This document shows, piece after piece, positions 53,205-61,345 of a DNA stretch of 64,000 nucleotides. The notes below the pieces were generated by a model that was given only the letters and a program-made list of their open reading frames with translations, made no database searches and was not told the origin of the DNA. The stretch's first letter is position 1; each line of letters starts with the position of its first letter. The position numbers and the translations under genes are program-made. The stretch covers positions 2,309,001 to 2,373,000 of the forward strand of contig NZ_JAKFIA010000001.1 of NCBI RefSeq assembly GCF_022569295.1. Reading direction: 5' to 3'. Origin of the DNA: Pedomonas mirosovicensis (lineage in GTDB: Bacteria > Pseudomonadota > Alphaproteobacteria > Sphingomonadales > Sphingomonadaceae).

Positions 53205-54611
53205 TTACTCCTGGCCGCCGGTCGCAACCGGCTGAACCGAACCGCCCAGCGCCACGTGCAGGCGCACGCGGTTGGCCATGCGGGTCAGGCGAACATCGAG
53301 AAGCTGGCTTTGCGCCTCGAGATTGCGGCGCTGTGAATCGAGAAGCGTGAGCAGGTCGGTAAGGCCGTTGGTATATTGCAGTTCGGCCAGGCGCTCCGCG
53401 TTGGCGGCCTGCCGGGATGCTTCCGCAAGCGCGACCTCGCGCGCGCCGAGCAGGCTTTCCGCCCCCAGCGCATCCTCCACCTCGCGCATGGCCGTGAGCA
53501 CGGTGTGCGCGTAGGTTTGCACCGCCTCATCTTCCTGCGCGCGGGCAAGGTCCACATTGGCCCGCAGCCGCCCGCCCTGGAACAGCGGCTGGGTAAGATT
53601 GCCGATGATGGAGGCCAGCACCTGCTTGAAATCAAGCGCATCGGCGAGGCTGGAGCCGCTGTCGCCGATCGAGCCGGTCAGCGTGAGGCGCGGCAGCAGG
53701 GCGCGCTGCGCCGCCGCCACGCCGTAGCGGCCCGCCATCAGGCGGGAAAACTGGGCCTGAAGGTCGGGGCGGCGGGCCAGCGCCTCGGCAGGCACGCCCG
53801 CGCCGGGACGCGCGGGCAGAGACGGAAGAACATCGCCGCCCGCCAGCTCCGCCGCCGGATAGCGCCCAAGCAGCACTTCCAGCGACCGGCGCGTCTCGCG
53901 CAGCTGCTGCTCGCGCTGGCGGGCCAGCGCCTCGGCGGACTGGCGGTTGGAAATGGCCAGGCTGAGATCAAGGTCGGACGCCAGGCCCGCCTGATGCCGC
54001 TCCCGCACGATCTGCTCGGAGCGGGCGAAGGTCTCGACCGTCCGCATCGCCAGATCGAACTGCTGCTGGGCGACGATGAGCGAGAACCAGCTTTGCGCCA
54101 CCTGCCCGGCGAGAGACAGGCGGGCGGCGGCATAGTCCTGCGCGGCCGCCTCGGCGGTGAGCGCCGCGCCCCGCTGTTCGGAAGCAAGACGGCCCCACAG
54201 GTCCGCCTCCCACGTGACGCCCAGTCCTACCCGGTAATTCGCATCCGAATCGCCGCCATTGCGGAGACCATTGCGGCTCTGCGTCGTCTCAGCCTCAAGG
54301 CCGATCTGCGGCCACAAATCGGCGCCGGCAATGCGCGCCTGCGCCCGCGCCTGGGCCACCCGGGCGCTGGCTGCCCCCAGGTCCCGGTTGTGCGCCAGCG
54401 CTTCCCCCACCAGCGCCGTCAGGGTGGGCGAGCCGAAGCTTTCCACCCAGTTCGTATCGGCAAAGCCTTCGGCCTCGCCCGCCTCTATGGCCTGGAACTG
54501 CGACGGCACGGCCACGTCGGCCGTGCGCGGCGGCTCCTGAAGCGAGGGCGCACAGGCCGCCAGCGCCAGAACGGCGGCGCCTGTCGCGGCAAGTGTGCTG
54601 AGCTTTTGCAT
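53205..54611 (-). CDS. RND efflux outer-membrane lipoprotein, NodT family
   Basis: A 468-residue TolC-like lipoprotein (lipobox LAAC; Cys20). Two OEP repeats with long helices; FADTNWVESFGSPTLTALVG near the N-terminus. Start ATG 54611 is supported by GAGGGG just upstream; a start at 54629 would overlap the leader. First gene of the operon NodT-adaptor-permease. The promoter region carries a YtrA-type operator and a second 9-bp dyad. Confidence 0.93.
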   Translation of the reverse strand: MQKLSTLAATGAAVLALAACAPSLQEPPRTADVAVPSQFQAIEAGEAEGFADTNWVESFGSPTLTALVGEALAHNRDLGAASARVAQARAQARIAGADLWPQIGLEAETTQSRNGLRNGGDSDANYRVGLGVTWEADLWGRLASEQRGAALTAEAAAQDYAAARLSLAGQVAQSWFSLIVAQQQFDLAMRTVETFARSEQIVRERHQAGLASDLDLSLAISNRQSAEALARQREQQLRETRRSLEVLLGRYPAAELAGGDVLPSLPARPGAGVPAEALARRPDLQAQFSRLMAGRYGVAAAQRALLPRLTLTGSIGDSGSSLADALDFKQVLASIIGNLTQPLFQGGRLRANVDLARAQEDEAVQTYAHTVLTAMREVEDALGAESLLGAREVALAEASRQAANAERLAELQYTNGLTDLLTLLDSQRRNLEAQSQLLDVRLTRMANRVRLHVALGGSVQPVATGGQE

Positions 54612-54638
54612 AGTCCCCTCAAGCTGCATGACTGATAT

Positions 54639-54662
54639 GCTGTACTACTTACATAACACACC
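54639..54662 (-). promoter_or_regulatory. YtrA-type operator of the RND operon (GGTG-N16-CAGC)
   Basis: Read on the minus strand it begins GGTGTGTTATG and ends GTAGTACAGC. It fits the GGTG-N16-CACC pattern described for YtrA-subfamily GntR repressors with one mismatch, and is identical at 17 of 24 positions to the site before gntR. A TTGACT -35 box (54670-54675) lies seven bases upstream and the start codon 27 bases downstream. Confidence 0.7.
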
Positions 54663-54672
54663 ATTTCACAGT

Positions 54673-54699
54673 CAAGCGCTTTATATCAACAAGCGCTTG
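54673..54699. promoter_or_regulatory. 9-bp inverted repeat upstream of the RND operon -35 box
   Basis: CAAGCGCTT (54673-54681) and AAGCGCTTG (54691-54699) form a perfect dyad with a 9-base AT-rich spacer; each arm contains the palindrome AAGCGCTT. It touches the -35 element and may bind a second regulator. Confidence 0.6.
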
Positions 54700-54741
54700 G
54701 AACGCCGTCGATTTCGGGGAATCCAGCCAACTGCCGCAGGC

Positions 54742-54792
54742 AAAAAGGGCCCGAACGCCCACCATTAAACGGCGAGCGAGTCGGGCCTTTTT
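54742..54792 (-). terminator. Bidirectional terminator after the CYDKAL-type protein gene
   Basis: AAAAAGG plus CCCGA pairs with TCGGGCC plus TTTTT (one bulged G) around a loop of about 26 bases. It has A- and T-runs on each side. It insulates the RND operon promoter from the gene at 54844. Confidence 0.7.
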
Positions 54793-54843
54793 ACGTGTTT
54801 TCCGCGAGTCCCGCGATGGGAAAGTAAGCTTTTTAGGTTACCG

Positions 54844-55374
54844 TCAGCTGACGCGCTTGACGGAAATGGTGCGATGCTGGCGCTCCAGCGTCATGCGGTA
54901 GCCACCCATCATGCCCCGGCGGATGGTCACAGCATCGCCCGCGCGCACCGGCGGCAGGGTCTTGCTTTCAGTCTGACGCCACACCTGCCCATTATCGAGG
55001 GTGAACACCAGGCCGGCCAGGCCATTGTTGTCTATGCTGGCAATGCTGGCGCTGATCTGCTTGGGCGCCTCTTCCCGTTCTTCCTTGCCCTTCGCCGTGC
55101 TTTCCGAACCAAAAGCGGCAAGCTGCGCCTGCTCCTGCCGGGCCTTGGTCTCGGCGGCGGCCTTGGCAGCGGCAAGCTCGGCGGCGCGGCGCTGCTCGGC
55201 CAGCCGGGCGGCAGCCTCCGCATCGGCCGCCGCCAGCGCCTTGTCGTAGCAGGCCAGCCGTTTCTCGCCGTCGCCGATGCCGGCACACGCCTTGAACCCT
55301 TCGATCTGCGCGAAAGCCCCGCCGCTTGCCAGCAGTGCCCCGGCCAACGTCATGTGAAAGATGACCTGCCTCAT
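54844..55374 (-). CDS. Exported coiled-coil protein of unknown function (CYDKAL type)
   Basis: A 176-residue protein. A signal peptide (HMTLAGALLASGGAFAQ) is followed by FKACAGIGDGEKRLACYDKA, a Cys-containing motif shared by small exported proteobacterial proteins. An Ala/Glu/Arg coiled coil (about 45-95) comes next, then a beta-rich C-terminal domain (VFTLDNGQVWRQTESKTLPP ... GMMGGYRMTLERQ) like those seen in small SH3-like outer-membrane-associated proteins. GGAAGG before ATG 55374 decides the start. Function unknown. Confidence 0.8.
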   Translation of the reverse strand: MRQVIFHMTLAGALLASGGAFAQIEGFKACAGIGDGEKRLACYDKALAAADAEAAARLAEQRRAAELAAAKAAAETKARQEQAQLAAFGSESTAKGKEEREEAPKQISASIASIDNNGLAGLVFTLDNGQVWRQTESKTLPPVRAGDAVTIRRGMMGGYRMTLERQHRTISVKRVS

Positions 55375-55457
55375 TGCCTTCCACCCCTTCCTTCCTGGTC
55401 GTTGCATCTGCACGCCAGCACGCTATGGCTTAATCGAGAAAGTTGGGGGCGACAACA

Positions 55458-56387
55458 ATGTCACACGAGGAGTCGGCAGCAACCTGCCGGAACTGCGAGG
55501 CTGCGCTGACGGGGCCTTACTGCGCGGCCTGCGGGCAGAAGGCGGAGCATCTGCACCGCCCGTTCTGGGAAATCCTTGAGGATTTCCTGCACACCGTCAT
55601 CCACTTCGACGGGCGGTTGTGGCGCACCCTGCGTTCGCTGTTCCTGCGCCCCGGCGAGATGACGGCAGACTGGGCCGATGGCCGCCAGGCCCGCTACATG
55701 CCGCCGATTCGCCTGTTCATCTTCACCTCGCTGATCCTCGTCACCGTGCTGACGCTGAGCGACGTGGCGCTGTTGCGCCTGGTCCCGCAGGGCAACGCGC
55801 CGGCCGCTACGGCCACCGCGCCGGGCCAGATGACCCTGCCCGGCCTCGGGATTGAATTCCTCAGCCTCACCCCCGATGCCGCCGCCACCCCGACGATCGA
55901 TGAATCGATGGCGGATCACGCCTCGAGCGACGCGACGGAGCAGAAGTTCGCCTCCCGCTTCGTGACCGGCATCAACACCCTGGCGCGCGACCCCCACCTC
56001 TCCAACACGGTGATCGGCAAGTCGCTCGGCCGCTTCATGCTGCTGGCGGTGCCGGTGATGGCCACCCTGCTCTGGCTCCTCTACCTGCGTCAGAAGCGCT
56101 ATCTTGCCGAGCATGTGGTCTTTGCGCTCAACATCCACACCTTCTTCTTCATCGGCCTGCTGATCGCCGTGGCGCTGCAATGGGCAACCAGGGGGCTGCT
56201 GCCCGGAAAGTGGGTGCTGCTCGCATTATGGCTTGGCTACAGCCTCCACTTCCTGCTGGCCTTGAAGCGGATGTATCAGCAGAGCTGGACCACAACCATT
56301 ATAAAGTCTGCGTTGATTACAGGAACTTATATGGTCGCGCTGATGGGGGCGGGGCTCTATTTGCTGATCGCGGCAATGATATCCTAA
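55458..56387 (+). CDS. DUF3667 membrane protein with N-terminal zinc ribbon
   Basis: A 309-residue protein. Two Cys pairs (CRNC and CAACGQ) form a probable N-terminal zinc ribbon, followed by the DUF3667 core (HTVIHFDGRLWRTLRSLFLR, PGEMTADWADGRQARYMPPI), a polar loop and four or so membrane helices towards the C-terminus. DUF3667 proteins are common in sphingomonads and Bacteroidetes; their function is unknown. The start is ATG 55458. The gntR promoter begins right after its stop. Confidence 0.9.
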   Translation: MSHEESAATCRNCEAALTGPYCAACGQKAEHLHRPFWEILEDFLHTVIHFDGRLWRTLRSLFLRPGEMTADWADGRQARYMPPIRLFIFTSLILVTVLTLSDVALLRLVPQGNAPAATATAPGQMTLPGLGIEFLSLTPDAAATPTIDESMADHASSDATEQKFASRFVTGINTLARDPHLSNTVIGKSLGRFMLLAVPVMATLLWLLYLRQKRYLAEHVVFALNIHTFFFIGLLIAVALQWATRGLLPGKWVLLALWLGYSLHFLLALKRMYQQSWTTTIIKSALITGTYMVALMGAGLYLLIAAMIS

Positions 56388-56396
56388 GACAAGGGC

Positions 56397-56431
56397 TTGA
56401 CAGCGGTGGTGTATTACCCACATAGTACACC
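56397..56431 (+). promoter_or_regulatory. Promoter and YtrA-type operator of the gntR-ABC operon
   Basis: A perfect -35 TTGACA (56397-56402) is followed five bases later by a 24-base dyad (56408-56431) of the form GGTG-N16-CACC, with arms GGTGTA and TACACC. A weak -10 (CATAGT, 56421-56426, spacer 18) lies within the dyad. The gntR ATG is 24 bases further on. This is the expected autoregulation site. Confidence 0.75.
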
Positions 56432-56455
56432 AGATCACACAGGACACGCTCAGTC

Positions 56456-56827
56456 ATGACCCAAAACTGGCGCGAAGACCAACCCATATACCGGCAGATC
56501 CGCGACCGGATCATCGACGGCATTCTGGAGGGCACCTTCAAGGAAGGAGAGGCCCTTCCCAGCGTCCGTACGGTGGCTGTCGAGTTGCAGGTTAATCCGC
56601 TGACGGTTTCCAAGGCCTATCAGGAATTGCAGCAGGCGGGTGTCGCCGAGCCGCGGCGCGGCCTCGGGCTCTTCGTCATGCCCGGCGCGCGGCGGCAGTT
56701 GCAGTCGGCCGAGCGGGAGAATTTTCTGTCCAAGGAATGGCCGGAAATCGCGGCCCGCATCCGGCGTCTCGGCTTGTCTCTTGAAGACCTGCTGGAGGCC
56801 GAGGGCACGCAAGGGGGTGAACAATGA
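56456..56827 (+). CDS. GntR-family repressor, YtrA subfamily
   Basis: A 123-residue protein. The GntR winged helix spans about residues 10-75 (PIYRQIRDRIIDGILEGTFK, then EGEALPSVRTVAVELQVNPL and TVSKAYQELQQAGVAEPRRG). Only a short two-helix C-terminal segment follows, as in the YtrA group, which typically sits directly before an ABC transporter and represses it. ATGA overlap with the ATPase gene. By matching operator sites it probably also controls the RND operon at 54.6 kb. Confidence 0.94.
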   Translation: MTQNWREDQPIYRQIRDRIIDGILEGTFKEGEALPSVRTVAVELQVNPLTVSKAYQELQQAGVAEPRRGLGLFVMPGARRQLQSAERENFLSKEWPEIAARIRRLGLSLEDLLEAEGTQGGEQ

Positions 56828-57681
56828 TTGTGGAAGCAAACGGACTGGCCAAGCGCTACGGCCAAATCCAGGCGCTGAAGCCGACAAGCTTTTCCATTCC
56901 GCCCGGCCGCATCGTCGGCATCATCGGGCCGAACGGCGCAGGCAAGAGCACGCTGGTCAATGCGCTGCTCGGCCTCATCAACCATGAAGGCTCGCTGCGG
57001 GTGCTGGACCGCGATCCGCTGAAGGATCGCGCCAGCCTGATGCACGAGGTCAGCTACATCGCCGACGTGGCGACCCTGCCCCGCTGGATCCGGGTGAAGG
57101 ACCTGCTCTCCATCGTCGAGGGCATCCACCCCCGCTTCGACCGGCGCAAGGCGGAAGACCGGCTTGCCCGCACTACGGTGCGGCCGACGGCGCGGGTGCG
57201 CGAACTCTCCAAGGGCATGATCGTCCAGCTGCACCTGGCCATCGTCCTGTCCATCGATGCCCGCCTCCTGGTGTTGGACGAGCCGACCCTCGGCCTCGAT
57301 CTCATCAACCGGCGCAGCTTCTACGACGCCATCCTCAGCGACTTCTTCGATGAGACCCGCTCCATCATCGTCACCACCCATCAGGTGGAGGAGATCGAGC
57401 ACGTTCTCACCCACGTCATGATGATGCGCCAGGGCGAAGTGGTGCTTGATGCCAGCATCGACGAACTGAGCGAGCGCTTCGCCGCCGTCGATGTGCCGGA
57501 CAGCCGGAAAGCCGAAGCCGAGGCCCTGCGGCCGGTCTATTCCCGCCGCGCCATCGGCCGCACCAGCTATGTCTTCGACTCCGCGCCGCAGGATCGTCTG
57601 GCGGCCTTGGGCGAGCCGCGCCGCGTCTCGCTGGCCGATCTGTTCGTCGCTACCGTCCAGCCGAAGGGAGAGGCCGAATGA
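56824..57681 (+). CDS. ABC transporter ATP-binding protein
   Basis: A 285-residue ATPase. Walker A GPNGAGKST, a Q-loop region, a degenerate signature (VRELSKGMIVQLHLAIVLSI in place of LSGGQ), Walker B LLVLDEPTLGLD and H-loop TTHQVEE are visible. LSKGM is characteristic of exporter-type ATPases of the YtrB/CcmA group. The C-terminal about 65 residues are a variable tail. ATGA overlaps both with gntR and with the permease gene. Confidence 0.95.
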   Translation: MIVEANGLAKRYGQIQALKPTSFSIPPGRIVGIIGPNGAGKSTLVNALLGLINHEGSLRVLDRDPLKDRASLMHEVSYIADVATLPRWIRVKDLLSIVEGIHPRFDRRKAEDRLARTTVRPTARVRELSKGMIVQLHLAIVLSIDARLLVLDEPTLGLDLINRRSFYDAILSDFFDETRSIIVTTHQVEEIEHVLTHVMMMRQGEVVLDASIDELSERFAAVDVPDSRKAEAEALRPVYSRRAIGRTSYVFDSAPQDRLAALGEPRRVSLADLFVATVQPKGEAE

Positions 57682-58637
57682 AAGCCTTCCTGAGCCTCCT
57701 GAAATCCGAGCATCTGGAACACCGCGCCGGACAGCTGTGGACGCCGGTGATCGTCAGCGCCATCCTGCTCGTGCTGCTGCTGGGCGGCATGCTCTACGAG
57801 GGTTCGATGCTGATTAACGTGACCCTTGAAGACACTAACGTGGACGTGCGGTCGGTGGAAGACGTCCTCGAGGCCATCCGGACCGACTTGGGACCTGAAA
57901 AGGCCAAGCCAGTGCTGCAGGCGATCGCCTTCAGCTCCACCTACATCGCGCTTCTGCCCGTCCTGCTGATCGCGGCCCTCGCCAGCTACTTCATCATGCT
58001 GAGCAGCATGCACAGCGAGCGAGCGGACCGCTCGGTGCTGTTCTGGAAATCCATGCCGGTCAGCGATCTCAAGGTAGCCGTGGCCAAGTTTCTTTCGTCA
58101 TCGCTCGGCACCCTGCTCTTTGCCGCCGCCGTCGGCATCGCGACCGCGCTCATCACCGCGATCTGCTACGCCGTGGCAGGCTCCACCGCCACCGCCACGC
58201 CGGAATGGCAGTCCGCCATCCATCCCGCCGTCATCGGCTCCACGGCGCTGCTCGCCATCGCCACTTGCCTGTTCTATGTGCTGTGGGCCGCGCCGGTCTA
58301 TGGCTGGATCCTGCTGGCCTCGGCCTGGGCGCCGCGCTCGCCGCTGCTGTACACGGCCATTCCGCCGGTAGCCATCGGCATCCTTGAGGTGCTGACCACG
58401 CGCTCGGGCAGCTGGCTGATGCGCGAGATTGGCACGCGCGTCAGCGGCTCCATGCTGCACATCGACCTTCCGCTCGGTAATGTTCTCTACTCCCCCTCCG
58501 GCCTTGCCGGAATGCTGATGAACCAGATCGCCACCATGGCGGCGAGCGCCGCAAGCCCACGCTTCTGGCTGGGCCTGGTCTTCACGGTGCTGTGCATCTG
58601 GGGGACCAGCGAAATCCGCCGCCGTCGAATTGCCTGA
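57678..58637 (+). CDS. ABC transporter permease (ABC-2 type)
   Basis: A 319-residue membrane protein with about six helices (for example from VIVSAILLVLLLGGMLYEGS; IALLPVLLIAALASYFIMLS; AIATCLFYVLWAAPVYGWIL). A soluble stretch follows helix 1. It pairs with the ATPase as a half-transporter dimer, probably exporting a lipid, peptide or antimicrobial compound. No substrate is evident. The operon ends here; the AT-rich luxR promoter region follows. Confidence 0.9.
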   Translation: MKAFLSLLKSEHLEHRAGQLWTPVIVSAILLVLLLGGMLYEGSMLINVTLEDTNVDVRSVEDVLEAIRTDLGPEKAKPVLQAIAFSSTYIALLPVLLIAALASYFIMLSSMHSERADRSVLFWKSMPVSDLKVAVAKFLSSSLGTLLFAAAVGIATALITAICYAVAGSTATATPEWQSAIHPAVIGSTALLAIATCLFYVLWAAPVYGWILLASAWAPRSPLLYTAIPPVAIGILEVLTTRSGSWLMREIGTRVSGSMLHIDLPLGNVLYSPSGLAGMLMNQIATMAASAASPRFWLGLVFTVLCIWGTSEIRRRRIA

Positions 58638-58728
58638 TCCAGCGGTAAATTTTCATCAAATGAAGCTTATCCATACGAATATACAGTTTATTTAGACTAA
58701 AGTTGTGCGCCTACCGAAACTGATGCAG

Positions 58729-58757
58729 GCGGGCCGGTTCCCGACGAACCGGCCCGC
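58729..58757 (+). promoter_or_regulatory. Stable hairpin in the luxR leader
   Basis: A perfect 12-bp GC-rich stem (58729-58740 with 58746-58757) and 5-base loop, about 13 bases before the ribosome site. There is no U-tract, so it is more likely an mRNA structural element than a terminator. Upstream are an AT-rich promoter region and a TTCAT-CAA-ATGAA dyad (58652-58664). Confidence 0.65.
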
Positions 58758-58783
58758 TGCGGTTCATGTGAAAGGAGGTGGCG

Positions 58784-59587
58784 ATGGATTATTACACGCG
58801 AGTGTGCGGCTTCCTTGAGGACATCAGGGCCGTTCGCACGGAGAAGGAGCTGACCAGGCTCGTCGCCCAGGTCCTCCAGGAATTCGGCTTTCGTCACTAC
58901 GCCATTATCAGCCATGTGGACCTGCTGGCGCCGCCACAGGGCGCAGTGCGGATCATCGACTATCCGCAGAGCTGGAAAGAGCGCAGCGCCCAGCAGCGCT
59001 ACTTTGCGGATGATCCCGTCCTCCTCACCGCCCAGCGGATGGCCCTGCCCTTCACCTGGGAAGACATTCCCCGCCACCTCGATCTCACCCGCCGCCAGCA
59101 GGCCATTCTGGAGGAAGCCCGCGCCGCCGGCCTTGCCCACGGTTACACCGTGCCCATCCACGTGCCGGGGCAGGTCTCCGGCTCCTGCTCCTTTTCCTAC
59201 GAGGCGGAGGCGGTGGACCCAGCCGCCTTCCCCGCCGCCCATTATATCGGCATCTACGCCTTCAACGCCGCCCTCAAACTCTCCGGCCGCGCCGCCGAGC
59301 GCCCGGAACAGGCGGTGCGCCTCACCAACCGCCAGCGCCAGTGCCTGGCACTGGCAGCGCGCGGCAAGTCGGACTGGTCCATCGGGCAGCTGCTCACCCT
59401 CAGCCAGCAGACCGTTCACATGCACATCGAACTCGCCAAGAACCGCTATGGCGTCTCCTCGCGGGTGGAGGCGGTGGTGCGCGCCCTGTTTGACGGCGAG
59501 CTGGCCTTTGCCGATATACTGCGCGAGGAAGGCGCCAGCTTCCTCGCGGCCCTCGAATCCTCCCAAGTTCCCCCGCCCGGCGCATAA
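58784..59587 (+). CDS. LuxR-type quorum-sensing regulator
   Basis: A 267-residue protein. The N-terminal autoinducer-binding domain has the conserved Trp64, Asp77 (DDPV) and Trp92. The C-terminal HTH (about 185-250: LTNRQRQCLALAARGKSDWS ... VHMHIELAKNRYGV) is of the LuxR class. The position equivalent to the conserved TraR Tyr61 is Ser68, which may change ligand preference. AAAGGAGGT lies five bases before ATG 58784. Directly upstream of luxI, so it is very likely its cognate receptor. Confidence 0.93.
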   Translation: MDYYTRVCGFLEDIRAVRTEKELTRLVAQVLQEFGFRHYAIISHVDLLAPPQGAVRIIDYPQSWKERSAQQRYFADDPVLLTAQRMALPFTWEDIPRHLDLTRRQQAILEEARAAGLAHGYTVPIHVPGQVSGSCSFSYEAEAVDPAAFPAAHYIGIYAFNAALKLSGRAAERPEQAVRLTNRQRQCLALAARGKSDWSIGQLLTLSQQTVHMHIELAKNRYGVSSRVEAVVRALFDGELAFADILREEGASFLAALESSQVPPPGA

Positions 59588-59628
59588 AGACCCCGGCAAT
59601 ACCCCTGACTAGACGTATCGACCCCCGG

Positions 59629-59654
59629 CTACCGGAATGGCGATTCTACCGGAT
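59629..59654. repeat. Direct repeat CTACCGGAx upstream of luxI
   Basis: CTACCGGA occurs at 59629-59636 and 59646-59653, 17 bases apart start to start, followed by A or T and T. It lies about 30 bases before the luxI start. It is not a classical inverted lux box, but its position suits a LuxR or other activator site. Confidence 0.5.
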
Positions 59655-59681
59655 GTCTTCGCCATCTGAAGGGGGGTCATC

Positions 59682-60317
59682 ATGGTGCATGTCATCGATT
59701 GGCAGAATCGCGACCGGTTTACCGATGCGATTGAGCAGATCCATCGCCTGCGGAAGCAGGTGTTCATCGATTTCTTCAAGTGGGACCTGACCCACGTGAA
59801 CGGTCTGGAATACGACCAGTTCGACACGCCCGACGCCTTCTACCTTTTCGACCAGGATCCCGAGACCGGCACGGTGCTCAGCAGCATGCGCCTGCTGCCC
59901 ACCACCGGGCCGCACATGATGGACAGCCTGTTCTCCCATATGTGCGCGGTGGAATGGCCACGCGGACCGAACGTGCTTGAAGTCTCCCGGCTGCTCTACA
60001 ACCCGATCCTGCAAGGCGCGGACGAGGAGACCATGCTGCGGACGCGCCGGCGCTTCGCCCTGGGCCTGCTCGAATTCTGCGAGCTTTGGGGCATCCGGGA
60101 GCTGGTCTTCGTCACCCACGCCAAGTTCCTGGCCCGCCTTGTCAACTACAACTGGGATATCCGCCCCCTCGGCCTGCCCACCATCGATGGCAGCCAGCAG
60201 GCCGCGGCCATGCGCCTGATCCTCACGCCCGAGACGCTTCCCAACCTGAGGACCCAGTTCAACCACTTCGAGCCGGTGCTTCAGTCCCACCCGGCCCGTC
60301 CGCGAAAGGCTGCCTGA
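59682..60317 (+). CDS. Acyl-homoserine-lactone synthase (LuxI type)
   Basis: A 211-residue autoinducer synthase that makes N-acyl homoserine lactone from SAM and acyl-ACP. The conserved residues are present: Arg in HRLRKQVF, Phe and Trp in VFIDFFKWDL, Asp in EYDQFDTP, Arg in SSMRLLPT, and Glu-X-X-Arg in VLEVSRLLYN. The long region after Arg100 and the C-terminus vary, so acyl chain length cannot be read. Two bases before phyH, so co-transcribed. Confidence 0.95.
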   Translation: MVHVIDWQNRDRFTDAIEQIHRLRKQVFIDFFKWDLTHVNGLEYDQFDTPDAFYLFDQDPETGTVLSSMRLLPTTGPHMMDSLFSHMCAVEWPRGPNVLEVSRLLYNPILQGADEETMLRTRRRFALGLLEFCELWGIRELVFVTHAKFLARLVNYNWDIRPLGLPTIDGSQQAAAMRLILTPETLPNLRTQFNHFEPVLQSHPARPRKAA

Positions 60318-60319
60318 CC

Positions 60320-61262
60320 ATGAGCATGGACATCACCCTTTCCGGAACCTGCGCCGCCGACGACACGGCGATCCAGCAGGCGGACTTCTCAACGGACACC
60401 ATCGGGCACGACTACGCCGGAGAACTGTTCGGGCAGGGCTACACCATCGTCCGCAACGCCGTGACCGAGGAGATGATCGGCGCCGTGCGCGGGGAACTGG
60501 CGCGGCATCTGGAGGAGACCCCCTTCAGCGAGGGGGGACTTCTACGGCTGGCGCACCGTGCGGATCGGCGCGGTTCTGAACAAGTCGCGCACGAGCCACG
60601 CTCTTGCCACCCACCCGACCATCCTTGCCCTGGCGGAGGCCGCGCTGGCGGCTCACTGCGACTGGATACAGCTCAATCTCTCCCAGGTGATCGCCATTCA
60701 TCCGGGCCAGCCGATGCAGGCTCCGCACCGCGACCAGGACATGTGGTACGGCGGGCCCAAGGGCGACATCGAATACCAGATCAACGTCATCTGGCCGCTC
60801 ACCCCCTTCAGGCCGGAGAACGGCGGCACGGTGATCTGGCCGGGCAGCCACCGGCGGCAGGCGGAGGGAATCCTGCCGATGGAGGACTCCATCGCCGTGA
60901 CAGCCAACCCCGGCGATGCGCTGGTCTATCTCGGCTCCACCCTGCACTGCGGCGGCGCCAACCGCACCGACATGCCGCGCGCGGGATTGGTCGTCAGCTA
61001 CAGCCTGGGCTGGCTGAAATCCTACGAGAACAATTTCCTTGTTTACCCGCCCGAGGTGGCCCGCCACTTCTCGCCGGAAATCCAGGACCTTCTGGGCTAC
61101 CGCATCCACCGGCCGAACCTTGGCAACTGCGAGGGCCAGTCGCCGGCCGTGCTGCTGCGGGATGGAAAGATAACGGGCGGAGCAAAGGACGAACTTCTGC
61201 CCGAGCAGGTTGAAAAACTGCGCGCCTGGCGAGAGGCCATGCGGGAGAAGTTCGGATTGTAA
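60320..61262 (+). pseudogene. Phytanoyl-CoA dioxygenase family gene with a +1 frameshift
   Basis: An Fe(II)/2-oxoglutarate oxygenase gene of about 313 residues if intact. The first part (MSMDITLSGTCAADDTAIQQ to HLEETPFSEG) is in one frame. From a G6 tract at 60532-60537 the family sequence continues in another: EGDFYGWRTVRIGAVLNKSR, iron ligands HRD (QAPHRDQDMWY) and distal His (STLHCGGANRTD). A tract of five G restores a single frame. AAAGG precedes the first ATG; GTG 60558 could allow translation of the rest. Linked to luxI. phyH-type genes next to luxI are, as I recall, frequent in sphingomonads. Confidence 0.85.
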
Positions 61263-61282
61263 TATTGCAGGGGACAAACCCA

Positions 61283-61314
61283 CCCCGGCCCAGGAAATCA
61301 ACCCTAGGCCGGGG
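61283..61314. terminator. Hairpin between phyH and the DUF2383 gene
   Basis: CCCCGGCC (61283-61290) pairs with GGCCGGGG (61307-61314). No U-tract on either strand. It lies between convergent genes and may serve both. Confidence 0.5.
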
Positions 61315-61345
61315 ATGGGCCTGCCTGATCCGGACCGCGGAGGCC

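Noticed and set aside
59629-59654. CTACCGGA pair as a classical lux box
   Set aside because: A lux box is an inverted repeat of about 18-20 bases; this is a direct repeat, so it is listed only as a repeat.
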